Below are positions 11,247-21,330 of a stretch of DNA of 64,000 bases, one piece after another (within the stretch, counting starts at the first letter, position 1; each line of letters begins with the position of its first letter). The position numbers and the translations under genes are program-made. The notes under the pieces are model-generated. The model made no database searches. It worked only from the letters and a program-made list of their open reading frames with translations, and was not told the DNA's origin. The DNA comes from Tolypocladium sp. Sup5 PDA-1 (Eukaryota; Ascomycota; Sordariomycetes; Hypocreales; Ophiocordycipitaceae): contig JPHH03000068.1 of the NCBI GenBank assembly GCA_000750105.3, positions 103,557-167,556 of the forward strand, read 5' to 3'.

Positions 11247-11894
11247 CTAACTATCATAGGTCAAATCGATGACTTCGCGGCCAACAGCGAGTGGGCATGC
11301 TGCGATAAGGGATGTCTCTCTACCCCTGCACGTAGGGCACATAGGATAGTCTTGTCCTTTGCCCTTAGGTGTGCTCTCGTAGTATAGAACCCATCGCTCC
11401 CAGCAAGTTTCACAAGCGGCATGGCCTAGTTCACTTAGACCTCAGAAACACGATATACGTAGGGAAACTTACCATAGGACGTGAACTGAATTTCTTCGGA
11501 ACTATAGCAAATTGGACACTTTTTCCACTCGTATTGTGTGATTACCTCCGGTGAACGGATAAGGCCAGCGCAGATTTCGCACAAAAGCTAAATTATTAGA
11601 AGTCAGGAGCGGCTCAATAACGTCGATACAAAAGCTCACATATCCTCTAAGGCGTTTTTTGAGTCCGTCGCAGAGCGTCTTGTGGCATTTGCGACATTGT
11701 TGCTCGTTAGTAGTAAGGTCAATTAATATTGTCGGGGTAATCGTCGAGGCAGTCGTCGGCAGGCTTCCCCGTGCGGTCCGGGGCAAGGCTACGTTCCCGA
11801 CTTGAACGGCCGTTGAGCGGCTCCGTGGTGAATCTATTACGCGAGTAGGAACAAGAATGTGGAAACGAGGGAAAGGTTGGAGAGGAAGGGGCAT
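11247..11894 (-). CDS. Small RING-like zinc-binding protein
   Basis: Three exons give a 182-residue protein: 11894-11640, 11587-11473 and 11425-11247. The introns are 52 bp (donor GTGAGC, acceptor TTTAG) and 47 bp (donor GTAAGT, acceptor CTAG); both join in phase. The product has paired cysteines in series: CRKC, then CEIC, CPIC, HAACETCW and CPTC, ending EVIDLTYDS. This CxxC...CxxC...HxxC.xC...CxxC order resembles a RING or RING-like domain, as in ubiquitin E3 ligases, though spacing differs from the textbook C3HC4 pattern and no partner is known. The N-terminal ~60 residues are Pro/Thr-rich with no motif. All frames are open, so it may be functional, and it is isolated among transposon remains. 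The fold assignment is inference; the gene model is well supported. Confidence 0.5.
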
Positions 11895-13027
11895 AGCCTT
11901 TAATAAGTACTCTAAAGACGATTAGCCAAGGCTGCTCAAGATGCACATGAACCAATAGCCGCTAGCCGAACGCCGCCCTAGCTCAGGTATTGTTCTTGGA
12001 TTGAGGCTCGAGACGAGAATGTAGGCGTCCGGGGCAAGGCACGTAAAGTATCTTGACTTCGGTTTGGCGGATACCCAGGCATACGGGATGAGCGGCGTCT
12101 AGATTACTGGGACGAAGCACTATCTGAAGTTGCGGTCATGGTCCCGTTTTCTAACTCAAATCATGATGCTCCCAAAGTGTCGGCTCATCGAGATTTGTAA
12201 AGCCGTCGGTCACTAGAAATTCGTTGACCAGTTAAAGGCCCGTACAGTATGTAATAGGGTCGGAGAAGAACGGAATAGTAAATGCTGGTTTTATGCAAGC
12301 CAACGAAATATTGTACAGATCACTTTGACTTCGAGCTCGATTTCGATCCGCACTATGTCAATGAGCTCCGAAGGGGGCAAGTTGTGGCTCCTCAGCCTGT
12401 ACAACTCACGGAGTAGGCTGTGGCATGTTGTTCCCACACCAGCCCCGCACAGATCTAACCAATAGCCTGATTCAACTGTTAATATGGCGCAGCCCATCGA
12501 TACAAGTCCCTACGGGAGCCACTTCCGACCTCCACTGAACTTCACGGAGAAGCACGGTATGGATCTTTGCACGCGCTGAAGTCCGAAAATAATCTAGCCC
12601 TAATTTTATGTCAGGCTTGCCAGACACTGTGAGGGCCGAACCGGTCCGCATGTTGGGAGCAAATATTGGCTGATGTTATTCTCACACCAAGCCTTGGAGG
12701 CCGCGTGTGCGGAGAGGTGTGCGTGTAGCGAAAGGGGGCAAGGAGGCGGGGGGTATAGCTAAGATATAGCGCCTCCAGAAACGGCAGCTGTGTGACGGTT
12801 TGGGTTCCCAAGGGATAAACCGGCAGGTTTATGTTGGCAGGTGAGGTCAGGGCGTAGCACTGGGCTGGTCTTGTCACGATGGTAATAGATCGGATGTCCC
12901 GGACAGTAGATCGTAACCAAAGGGTGTTAATAGCACAAGTATGTCTGTGCTAGAACAATGTATTGAAAGCTGGCGAGGTATCTATGCTATGGTGAGGACA
13001 TTGGGGGGTCCTATATACTAGGGGTTG
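11895..13027. other. No gene seen
   Basis: Spacer with only short unconvincing frames, largely non-coding in appearance. It may contain the promoter of the minus-strand RING-like gene. Confidence 0.5.
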
Positions 13028-13135
13028 TTCCTGGATCACTGAGATCCCTCAATGATCCATTGCCTGGATCACTTGGATCATTGTCCGATCGTGGTGATCC
13101 AGCTCACCTGGATCACCTACCGATCCTAATGATCC
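13028..13135. repeat. Cluster of GGATCA/TGATCC motifs
   Basis: About ten GATC cores in roughly 105 bp occur mostly as TGGATCA or TGATCC in alternating orientation, right after a CTAGGGGTTGTTCC sequence. The arrangement resembles the subterminal repeats of a hAT-type transposon, but no coding part or second end was found. Confidence 0.6.
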
Positions 13136-13521
13136 AACGTTGCTGTGCCACCATTGGCTCGTCGTTCCGACCATTGTTCCGTGCAGCCTGCATTGGCAAC
13201 GGGATTTTCAGTTCCTCCCCTTGGCGCCTTAGCCAGGGTGCAGACCACCCTCTCACATCCAATAGAACCTGCTCAAGGCGGCCATTAAGTGACAACCTGA
13301 TGCAACGGCCTTCCGACATGACGACAAAGAGTCATCTGTCTAGGCAAGGAAGCCCCAAGTTCAAGGTAGCCCATCCCGTCTATGTATAGCCTAGCCATTA
13401 ATTGCAGATGACTGTCTTTAATGGTGCGTAGAGCGCAGCCAATCATGTGTTTGCATCTATGCCCCTAACGAACCTACCTGAGTGATCCTATTGGCTGCAC
13501 TATCACGGAACCCGAGCTATT

Positions 13522-13576
13522 ACAGGGGAAGGCAACCCGGTCGCGGGTTGCGCAAAAAGGCCTTGAGGAACGAAGA
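13522..13576 (+). other. Helitron left terminus with hairpin (copy A)
   Basis: This ~55-bp block begins ACAGGGGAAGG and is nearly identical to 49552-49605 in front of copy B; the sequences differ on its outer side. It contains GCAACCCG-GTCG-CGGGTTGC (13532-13551), a perfect 8-bp stem with a 4-base loop, then GCCTTGAGGAACGAAG (13560-13575). The 16-mer recurs inverted past the RepHel gene of copy B. Conservation next to a decayed body marks it as a functional end. Confidence 0.7.
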
Positions 13577-13918
13577 TGGGCGATTTGAGAGCCCGAAATG
13601 AGAGCCTGAAGGTCTGCATGCAAATATATGTGCGAGGAACTGCTATGCAATCGAGACTCGATGGGGCGGGGTAAGGATTCCCCGCATGGATGGTGAGACT
13701 TTCTATGCAGGGGTATCCTTGATTGAGGGTCTGCAGCCACGCATATGCGGCCCTGGTACGTATTAGGGAAAAGCAATGACGGGATCACACGAGAAATGGT
13801 ACTAGATAAGTAGAAGGGCCACTACCAGGGATTTGATCTGTGAGCCGTTGGATTCAATGTTGCCGTGGTAATAATACGGACGTCCATTTGCCTCGGGGCT
13901 GTCTAAACAGATGAGATC

Positions 13919-14452
13919 ATGGCGACAGCACTAGTTCGCTTTCACTTCTACTGCGACGGGGGTGCAAAGCAATTGACTTCTATCCACGATATCCGGGCTC
14001 AAGTGGCAGGAAGAAATGCCGCATACGATGCTTCGTTTATGAAAGCCGTGTCGCCTGTGCTGAAGGAACGGGAGCAGGCTTGTCGAAACGCATCCAACGC
14101 TTTTTGCGATAATTGCGGGTTGGCCGCGGTTAATGTGTTACAAAGCGCTATGTCTTGGCTGCACAGGGTGGACGACCCGATTATTGGTGTCTGGGTCGGT
14201 GTAGTGTGTGGGAAAGGAGAGTGTGAGATTCAGCTGCGATAGGAAATGGGTGATATTATGAGCGAGATAGGATCAGATCCCCACAAGAGTAGTCTAGGCG
14301 ACTGCAGCGAGATTGTGGCATGCAAAGTGTGTGGAGAGACGGCGGGAACGAGGCGATGCGGGCGATGCCTAGCTATGGGATATTGCAGTAGAGAGCACCA
14401 AAAGAGCGATTGGAAGATATATAAGAAGATTTGTAGGCGCTATGGGTCATAG
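13919..14452 (+). pseudogene. MYND-finger protein of Helitron copy A (one stop)
   Basis: A 177-codon frame is interrupted by a single in-frame TAG at 14240-14242, where copy B reads CAA (Gln) in the same RQE context. The N-terminal half has RFHFYCDGGAK, CRNASNAFCDNCG and a Cys-containing VVCGKGEC segment. The C-terminal MYND finger is CKVCGETAGTRRCGRCLAM, then YCSREHQKSDWK, ending with two Lys and a Cys. As in the other two copies here, the sixth ligand is His (EHQ) rather than Cys. In known proteins MYND zinc fingers bind proline-rich partners. Its role in a Helitron is unknown. Confidence 0.8.
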
Positions 14453-14601
14453 GCGCAGGCTATGTAAGGCAGCCGGGCTGCTTGCTAAGTGCTCTATAGG
14501 ATGGAATGGGGAGGAGGACAAAGAGAGGTATACATATTCCAGAGTATTTAGTTCATTCTTGAGTATGATAGTTTATGTTCTCGTTGTTCTTCATTGCCGT
14601 T

Positions 14602-16001
14602 TTAATTGGCTTCCTGATATTTCTTGGGCGGCTGACGAATGCGAAGGGGCCGAGATAAGTTAGACGTTGAAGCTTTGGATGACCCTGGGTCCGATGCGTC
14701 TGGTCGAACGGGCGGCGCAGTGTCGGAGTCTATGTCTTCGGGGTCCTCTTACGAGACGGAGCTATCGGTGTCGCATGCCGCAATTGTGGTCGAAGGAGTA
14801 GGAGACAGTCGGGGTCTCTTTGTTGGGGTTTCGTTAGGGCTAGGGACTGGCCGCTTCACGGAAGTGCCTAGAGAGGCGGGCGGCATGGATTTGGGTGTCG
14901 TAGGTGCGGTGCCCTGGGGATGGCGTTGATGCTTTTTGGTGGAGGTAAAGCGCGCTATAGCGTCGTCGTATTCGGGGTTACTGGTGGCAGAACGCTTTGG
15001 TTTTGTCGGCAGAATCTGCGTCGTGGATGGTTGATTAAAGCTAGCCTTGTCGAGGAAGGTCTAAGTATCGGGGACGACGATGAAAACGTAGTCCTGTTCG
15101 AAGGCCGGGGGTTGTCGCATGGCATTATGGGCCAAGAGGCCGGCAACCTTGCCCGTGTAAGTGAAGGGAGCGTTTGGCTGAAACTGAGAGTCACGCCTCT
15201 TAGCTATTTTCTTGTAGAGCGATGTCCAGGGGTTAGCATGAATTGGGAAGATGACAAAAACCTGGAACGGATGGAATCCCTTGAAGGGCGTTTTCTCCGG
15301 TTTTCCGGGGCAAAGAAACGTCGAGAGCTGAACAAAGCTATAGCATTTTAGCTGTGCCTCGTCGAGGGCAGCGGCGAAGTTATTATGTAGAAGGTCATGT
15401 CCGGAGCCGATTACGGGACCGGTGAAGGAGACAATGGGCATAATAGTTGGGTATGAAGGGGACGAGCCTAAAAGGCGAGGGGCCACTCTAGAGAGATAGT
15501 TAGAGCATGCCGCTAGGCAGGTCTATGGAAGGACGTATGGTCGGAAGCTGTGATCGCGGACGATGAAAGCAGGGATGGTGTATTCTACGATGTTGTTATC
15601 GTCCGATTCTAGGCCGTTACGTTGCTCGAGCTCCTATGTCAATGCGAAGGGATGAACGCGGCCGACCATGAAAAACCATTGTTCGGACTATTCGGCCGCA
15701 TCGATATGCTGGTTATATAATGAAATGTTTAGGCTGAAAAAATAGATGAGGATGCATTCCCGGGCGCCGATTGGATTGGGGCGTATTCCGGCGTTGACAG
15801 CCATTGGGGAGTGGGTAGTTGGACTCTGGCAAGAGTCTCGGCGTTGAGGCCTTTGACGCGATGGTTATCCGGGTAGGCAAACCTGGATGGATAGCCGGGC
15901 TGAAGAAATGCTATCATAGACATGTCCCCACCCGCATTTCTCTGGCTGTCGAGAGGTTTGCGTTCCATGGACGAGGTCCCGTCTTGCTGAGAGGCTGACA
16001 T
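14602..16001 (-). pseudogene. Helitron protein X, copy A (mutated)
   Basis: Homologue of the intact gene at 50597-52068. It starts MSASQQDGTSS at 16001, continues FAYPDNHRVKGLNAETLA and LPTPQWLSTPEYAP, and carries the conserved core MPIVSFTGPVIGSG, CPGKPEKTPFKGFHPFQVF and QDYVFIVVPDT. It ends RPLRIRQPPKKYQEAN. Stops fall where copy B has Trp (three: EWA, DTW and TWE contexts) or Gln (LSQD context). There is also a small frame slip near 15735. All Trp stops are TGG to TAG, equal to CpA to TpA on the other strand. It is convergent with the MYND gene and divergent from RepHel, as in copy B. No known domain is recognised. Confidence 0.8.
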
Positions 16002-16699
16002 TGTGTGACGCTGCAGGAGTGCAATTGCGGCATGCTGAAGGATGGAAGAGGGGTCGCTGGGGGGTTTGGTTCGGTCTTATAGCGTGCGCTTTGTTCACCC
16101 AGGCCCAAGAAGAGGGTTGCTGCAATGGGGAGAGAGATGGGGTACTATCCTTGGAATTCCGTTCTATGAGGGGATGATATATTATAAGAGGGCGTATGCG
16201 CGAGTGCGCTTGCTAAAGGGTCGTGAGAAGCCCCGAGCGCAGGCGTGGTAAGGTAGTGAGAGATGGGTGCAACTAGAACGTGACCGTTGAGTAGGGAAGT
16301 TCCTTGTTACGTGCGGAGTTGAAGGTTGAATAGGTGCGGGCGCTGGCGGAAGCGACGACGGAAAAGGAAGGCTATCGAACTAATCCGCCGAGACTAGTTT
16401 CTAGAGCTAATGCTATTCACGGTAGTGGCGAATGAAAGAGTTGGAAGAGAGACACTGGTGCCGCGCTACAGGAACTCAACCGGGGAGATCGTTGACAGTT
16501 GCATATGCTTCGCTCTATTGCAGATAGACGAAAGGATAATGATTATGTGGTAGCTATAACGGAGAAAGGTCCGCTATAAGGGCGTAGGGGGAGGAACGAG
16601 GGCGAAGGTGGACGATGCCGTGGAATTTTAAAGCGGCGCTAGCAATAGCCTAAACAAAGCCAAGTTAGATCATATCTTCTAACTTTGCGAGATAGACGT

Positions 16700-19392
16700 T
16701 TTAGTAAGAACTATGGAGAGGACCTATAGGTCTTTGTTACTAAGGGCAGCGGGGGACGGAAATCCGGAAGAGTCCGAGGTGCGCTTCTCAAGAGAGATAC
16801 CCAAGAGGATGCGAAGGAGGCGGGTACTACGATATAAAAGATTGGCTAATACCCTAAGCTTGCTTCCATGGATCGAGCCGAATGGGATTGCGTAGGCTAA
16901 CTAGCCGCTAAGACTGTCGTTTTAGGATGAAACTAGCGCCGTCGAAAGGGCATTTGGTGCCTTGCAACGTCCGCTTAATAACGAGGAGAGTAGCGGAGAC
17001 CTCGGGCTATCTCGGTCCTAGCCGCCGGGGATATCGTTCCGGCATGAAACCAGCGCCGCGGGAAAAGCATTTGGCGCCATATAACGTTCGCTAAATTAAG
17101 CATAGACCTCCGGAAAGCCGCCGAACCGCAACGCTGGGCTATATAGAAGATCGTTCTCTGATAGTAAGGCACGAGATGAAGTATTGGGTAACACGGCAAG
17201 CCCGTTTCGGCGTATCGAGCCGAATGGCCCTATAGAGGCTAGTCGAGAGCCGCCGAGGCTATTGTTCCCGCCGCGTAGGATATCGTTCTAGGACGAAACG
17301 AGGGCCGTGGAGGAAGCCTTTAGCACTGCGGAATCTCCACCGGCGGTGCCTGGTGGTGGTAGGTTACGCGGCGGACTATTATAAGCGCCTCTCTTGTTTA
17401 CGGTGGCGAAGCGACTGGAAGGTGCGGCGATGGGTGCAAAGGGCGGGAGAGCTCTAGTCGGTAGACCGAGGACGAGGACGAGCTCTGAAATGCGGCTGCG
17501 GAACGTAACTTAGTATACTTCGCGGCCTATCCGACCTAAGGAGACGGTGTAGGGGGAGAGCAGCAGGCCTCTCGTAGGTGGGCCTATTAGTTAGGGCAGG
17601 CTCGCAGGAGAGGTGCAAGTAGAGATGCTAGCGACCTAGCTTAGCTACGCGGCAATAAGGCCAAGGGGGTCTAACGAAGATGCAAGCTCCGCCCGGGCCG
17701 GGGTTTGGTTAGGAATAGGGCTAAGCCTGTCGCCTAGGAATGTGAACGATGCACCTCTGCGGCCTATCTAGCTAAGGGAGGGAATAGATGGCGGGAGAGA
17801 TGCGCAGGTAATGGGACTGCAGGCGTTACGGGGGCCCCGGGAGTATGTCGTTGGAGCTGGCCTTCGCCCGGGGCCGGATATGGGCGAGGCGTCCGCGGTG
17901 CGTATGCCGGTTAAGGGCCAAAAGCGGGTACGCCGCCCTGACCGGAACGAGCCTTCTACGAAACGGTCCCGAAGGAGCATGCGGAAAGCGAGGACGACGG
18001 CGGAGCAAGCGAACGATCTAGCTAGCGTCATGCGATTTTTTGAGGATGATTTTGCCTCGAAGGAACGGTTGTTAAACGAGCAGACGTGGTGCACGCCGAT
18101 TCCATATGAAAGAAAGGTCTCGACGGTGCGTGCATTCTACCAGGCGTTCCACGATAGAAGCATATTGCCGATACGGACGTGCATGATCTGTTACCGGAAG
18201 CGCACGGAAAGAGAGCTGTGGAGGATAAGTTGGTACGAATGGCGAGTGAGTTGTGCCCCGAAGGGTGGTCGGTCTCCGTTTGCCTGCCGGGACTGCTTTC
18301 CTGAGGGGATGGCTATCCCGGCCTGCGTAGAGTGCGTACGATCCCTGGGCCGGGGCGTGTTGTCTCCGGCGGCATAGCTTCATAGCCGCCTCGGCTATGA
18401 GCATATGTTTCCCGAGGAGCTTAAAGGATTGACGCTGGTGGAGGAGAAGCTGATCGCCCTGAACTCATGCTATGGGTTTATTGCAATGTATAGCGTCCCG
18501 GGTAGCAAAAAGCAAACAGCGATATATCCGAAGTATGTAAAGGGCTATATTATAGTGTTCCCGAATAACGTGCAGGAACTAGCAACGAAAGTGCTGCCGC
18601 ACCCCCTCTTGCAAGTGATAGACGAGATATATGTTTCGTGGCAGGGGCCGGAGAAGCCCGCGCCGAAAGATCTATCTGGTCTGTTGTCGGTTAGGAGGCG
18701 TGTTATAGAGAGGGCGCTTGTCTGGCTCCGGGAGAATAACCCCCATTACGCCGGGATCGTTATCGACACGGCAGAGATAGATAGTTAGGCGGCCTTAGCG
18801 CACGGGGTACCGTCCTCGGTGTACAACCGAATGGAACGCAACGAACCGTCCGCATAGGAGAAGACGCGGACGGCGCACGTCGTGCCACTAACCGAGCGGG
18901 CTATGGACGATAAGGAATCGCCGGAGATTGAAGAGCTCTTCGATCTACTAAACCAAGGACAAGACGCGTTAAGTCGCCAGCCTGGAGGCATAGAACCGAA
19001 TGATGTTGGCGATTTGGATGCCCAAGATCACGGGGAATCCGAAGAAGCCGCGGATACGGTTAACGAGGTGACCTCGTCGGCTATGTTTGCGCTAGACGGA
19101 CCGCCGAATGTGGCCGACATTGATAAGTTGCGGTTCGTATTTGACGCGGTACGAGAAAATGCAAGCGACGGCCGCGCGGGTGCACGAGCGTGGGTCGGGT
19201 CGTTGGCGAGAGGACTCGGGGAGGGCGGCGATACGTCTGAGCCGTTTATTCATGTCCGCCGCGGGGACGACTTTGCAGACTCCTTTGAGGCCTCGTTCTT
19301 TGCAAAGGCATTTCCGGCGTTACTGCCGTTTGGCGTCGGTGGTCCTCGGCTGGCTGAAGAAGCCGCTCTGGACCCTATTAGCGGTATCGGCG
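16700..19392 (+). pseudogene. Helitron RepHel, N-terminal part, copy A (mutated, split)
   Basis: Corresponds to codons ~50-990 of the intact RepHel. It begins near 16713 with a basic Arg-rich stretch, then three decayed copies (16860-17330) of the FRRIEPNG...ISFQDETRAVERAFG repeat, then GRPRTRTSSEMRLR. A clearer part from 17811 carries LNEQTWCTPIPYERKVSTVR, CMICYRKRTERELW (start of the DUF6570-like domain), CFPEGMAIPACVEC, FPNNVQELATKVLPHPLLQ, FIHVRRGDDFADSFEASFF and LLPFGVGGPRL. In-frame TAGs at 18375-18377 (Gln in copy B) and 18786-18788 (Trp in copy B) are RIP-type; others occur in the repeat zone, not all at Gln or Trp. Homology ends at about 19392. The gene resumes at 44835, after 25.4 kb of other DNA. 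Confidence 0.85.
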
Positions 19393-19562
19393 ATACACGC
19401 ATGCAGCGCAACGTGTCGAAAAAAAGCAACGAGTACTGGGAATGGATGGGAGGAAGAGTAGATAAAAGTTGGGGCACGGAATGTGGAGTTGACGCACGGC
19501 TTTTATCTTTCTCGTTGTATGCGTTGTTACACAGAACATCTCCAGCCCCCGGAAACTAAATA

Positions 19563-20306
19563 ATGGCAACGTCCACGGTTCGAGTCGAGTTCATTTGCCA
19601 ATTCGGCGTCAGGGAACTTGCATACAACCACAGCATCGCCCGGAGCCTCGTCACGGAGGCAAATCGTGCCGGGCGAGATGCTGAATACGACGAACGATTC
19701 GCGCAGGCCATGATGCCTCTTATGAAGGAGCATGAACCAGCATGTCGCAGTGCGTCGGGGGCTTTCTGTGAACGCTGCGGGCGGTTTGCGACAGACATCC
19801 CGCAGAGCCCAATATCTATGTTGCACGCGGACCAACCTCGCATTGTAGTTTGGGTCACATCTTTATGTGGAAGAGGGCAGTGTGAGGTCAAGATGAGACA
19901 GGAAATGCAATTAATGATGCAGGAGATGCGGGAAGAGGACAAAATGCGTGACGAGTTTTTGCGACGCACTGGTTGCATAGAGGTCAAGTTGTGCAAAATA
20001 TGCAGCACGACCGTGGGAGTGAAGCGCTGCGGTAGATGTCATGCGGTGGCATATTGCGGCAAAGAACACCAAAAGGCGGACTGGAAGGTTCACAAGAAGG
20101 CATGCGTGCCGAGGGAAGGCCAACAGATGCGAACAGTGTGGAAGGAAACGATGACGAGATCAGAGTTTGCGGATGGAGAGTTGGAATATAGCAGTTGGGT
20201 TCACATTTCTGCCGAGAGTAGGTTAAAGTCTAAAATTGGGATATTTTGTCCGTTAAGAAGGTTGCTGTTGAACGTCACAGCGAAACACACAGGATCCAGA
20301 GGATGA
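19563..20306 (+). CDS. MYND-finger protein, third paralogue (intact)
   Basis: A 247-codon intronless gene is homologous to the MYND genes of both Helitrons. The N-terminal domain has VRVEFICQFGVRELA, CRSASGAFCERCGRFATDI and TSLCGRGQCEVKMRQEMQL. The finger is CKICSTTVGVKRCGRCHAVA, YCGKEHQKADWKVHKKAC. A C-terminal extension of about 65 residues is absent from the other two. It has no RIP-type stops, unlike the adjacent copy-A genes, so it came later or escaped mutation. It starts only ~170 bp inside the left edge of the segment that splits Helitron A. That mirrors the MYND-first layout of the Helitrons, although the terminal hairpin block is not present in front of it. Function unknown; protein-protein binding through MYND is the family norm. 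Confidence 0.8.
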   Translation: MATSTVRVEFICQFGVRELAYNHSIARSLVTEANRAGRDAEYDERFAQAMMPLMKEHEPACRSASGAFCERCGRFATDIPQSPISMLHADQPRIVVWVTSLCGRGQCEVKMRQEMQLMMQEMREEDKMRDEFLRRTGCIEVKLCKICSTTVGVKRCGRCHAVAYCGKEHQKADWKVHKKACVPREGQQMRTVWKETMTRSEFADGELEYSSWVHISAESRLKSKIGIFCPLRRLLLNVTAKHTGSRG

Positions 20307-21330
20307 AAGGAGTGTGTTAATCCTCTAAGCAAGAGATGCCACCAAGGTGGGCTATTTATGGGAGGCGTAGGCTGGACCCTGCACGTGATGTGTCATCATG
20401 TTCAACATTATGGCTCATGAACGGCTGGCGCAGTTGACATCGTCAGGCTGACAGTGTACTCGCCTTCTTGGCTGTGGCCGGCTCCTTGCCAAAAGAGCAC
20501 GCCTACCGGATAAATTTAGTGGCGAAGTGTTTTGACAGAACGCATGCGGAGGAGGTAGCGAAACCAGAGGCTGTCCAGCTGAGTAGTGGAATGGCAGGGT
20601 CTATCGGATACCCACGTCCTTTTATTATCCCTCACTACTCCAATGGAGGTAGCGGTGACTGAAGGGGTCTTCAGTGTCCAGTCGGTACCAACACAACTAG
20701 CCACCACGCCTAGCGGATGTATCACATTACAGGATCGCTCTGTGTAGAGCTTTTAACGCCGCGTGGTCGAGCACTTGGCCCAAACGGGGTCACATCAGGT
20801 CCTGTACGTAGTTGGGCACGACGAGCTTACAAACCTGTATTCTGTTTGTGTTCATTGAACGATCGTCTCAAAGACTCCCGAAGGGACCAGCAGTACCAGA
20901 TCGCAGGGGAAGCGAATAAACAGCAAAAAGGGCACAAGGCAGAGCAGCATCCCGGTCTGCCCGGCGAGGATTCCCCAACGGTGCTACAACGTCCCACCGA
21001 CGTGTCCGGGTGTCGATGACACCAGACCTCTATCCGACGGCTTACAGTGGCATGGCTGTCGGTCAACTGTCTTTGTGTGGAGGAAATCTGTATAGTCGCA
21101 GTCGTATGCCTTGAAGCTAATTATAGTTTGCATGCCCTTTCCGGCATTGATTTGTGCAAGACATCTTCAAGCTTTGTCTTGAAATCCTCCACATATTGTG
21201 GGCAGTTACAATGTGGAGGGTTCAGCCACACGGCGCCCGTAACGCGGCGCCCGTAGCAAAGTGGTGAGGCGCGCATAGTCATTGCCATTAAACATTAAAT
21301 TATGTTAATTCCCAACCCCTTATTATCCCC
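20307..21330. other. No gene seen
   Basis: Convergent intergenic region between the MYND gene and the 3' end of the alpha-glucan synthase gene. Short frames on both strands have no motif, and no tRNA or rRNA was recognised. Confidence 0.55.

Larger units (their letters stand above)
13522..19392 (+). mobile_element. Helitron copy A, left half (mutated)
   Basis: Order: terminal hairpin block (13522-13576), MYND gene (+), protein X gene (-), N-terminal part of RepHel (+). This matches copy B (49552-60745) in gene order, orientation and spacing. Homology to copy B stops abruptly near 19392, inside the RepHel gene at a point equal to about codon 990 of copy B, and resumes at 44835. All genes carry premature stops, mostly TAG or TAA where copy B has Gln (CAA/CAG) or Trp (TGG). 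That is the CpA-to-TpA signature of RIP on either strand. Many synonymous differences show copies A and B diverged before this decay. Confidence 0.85.
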
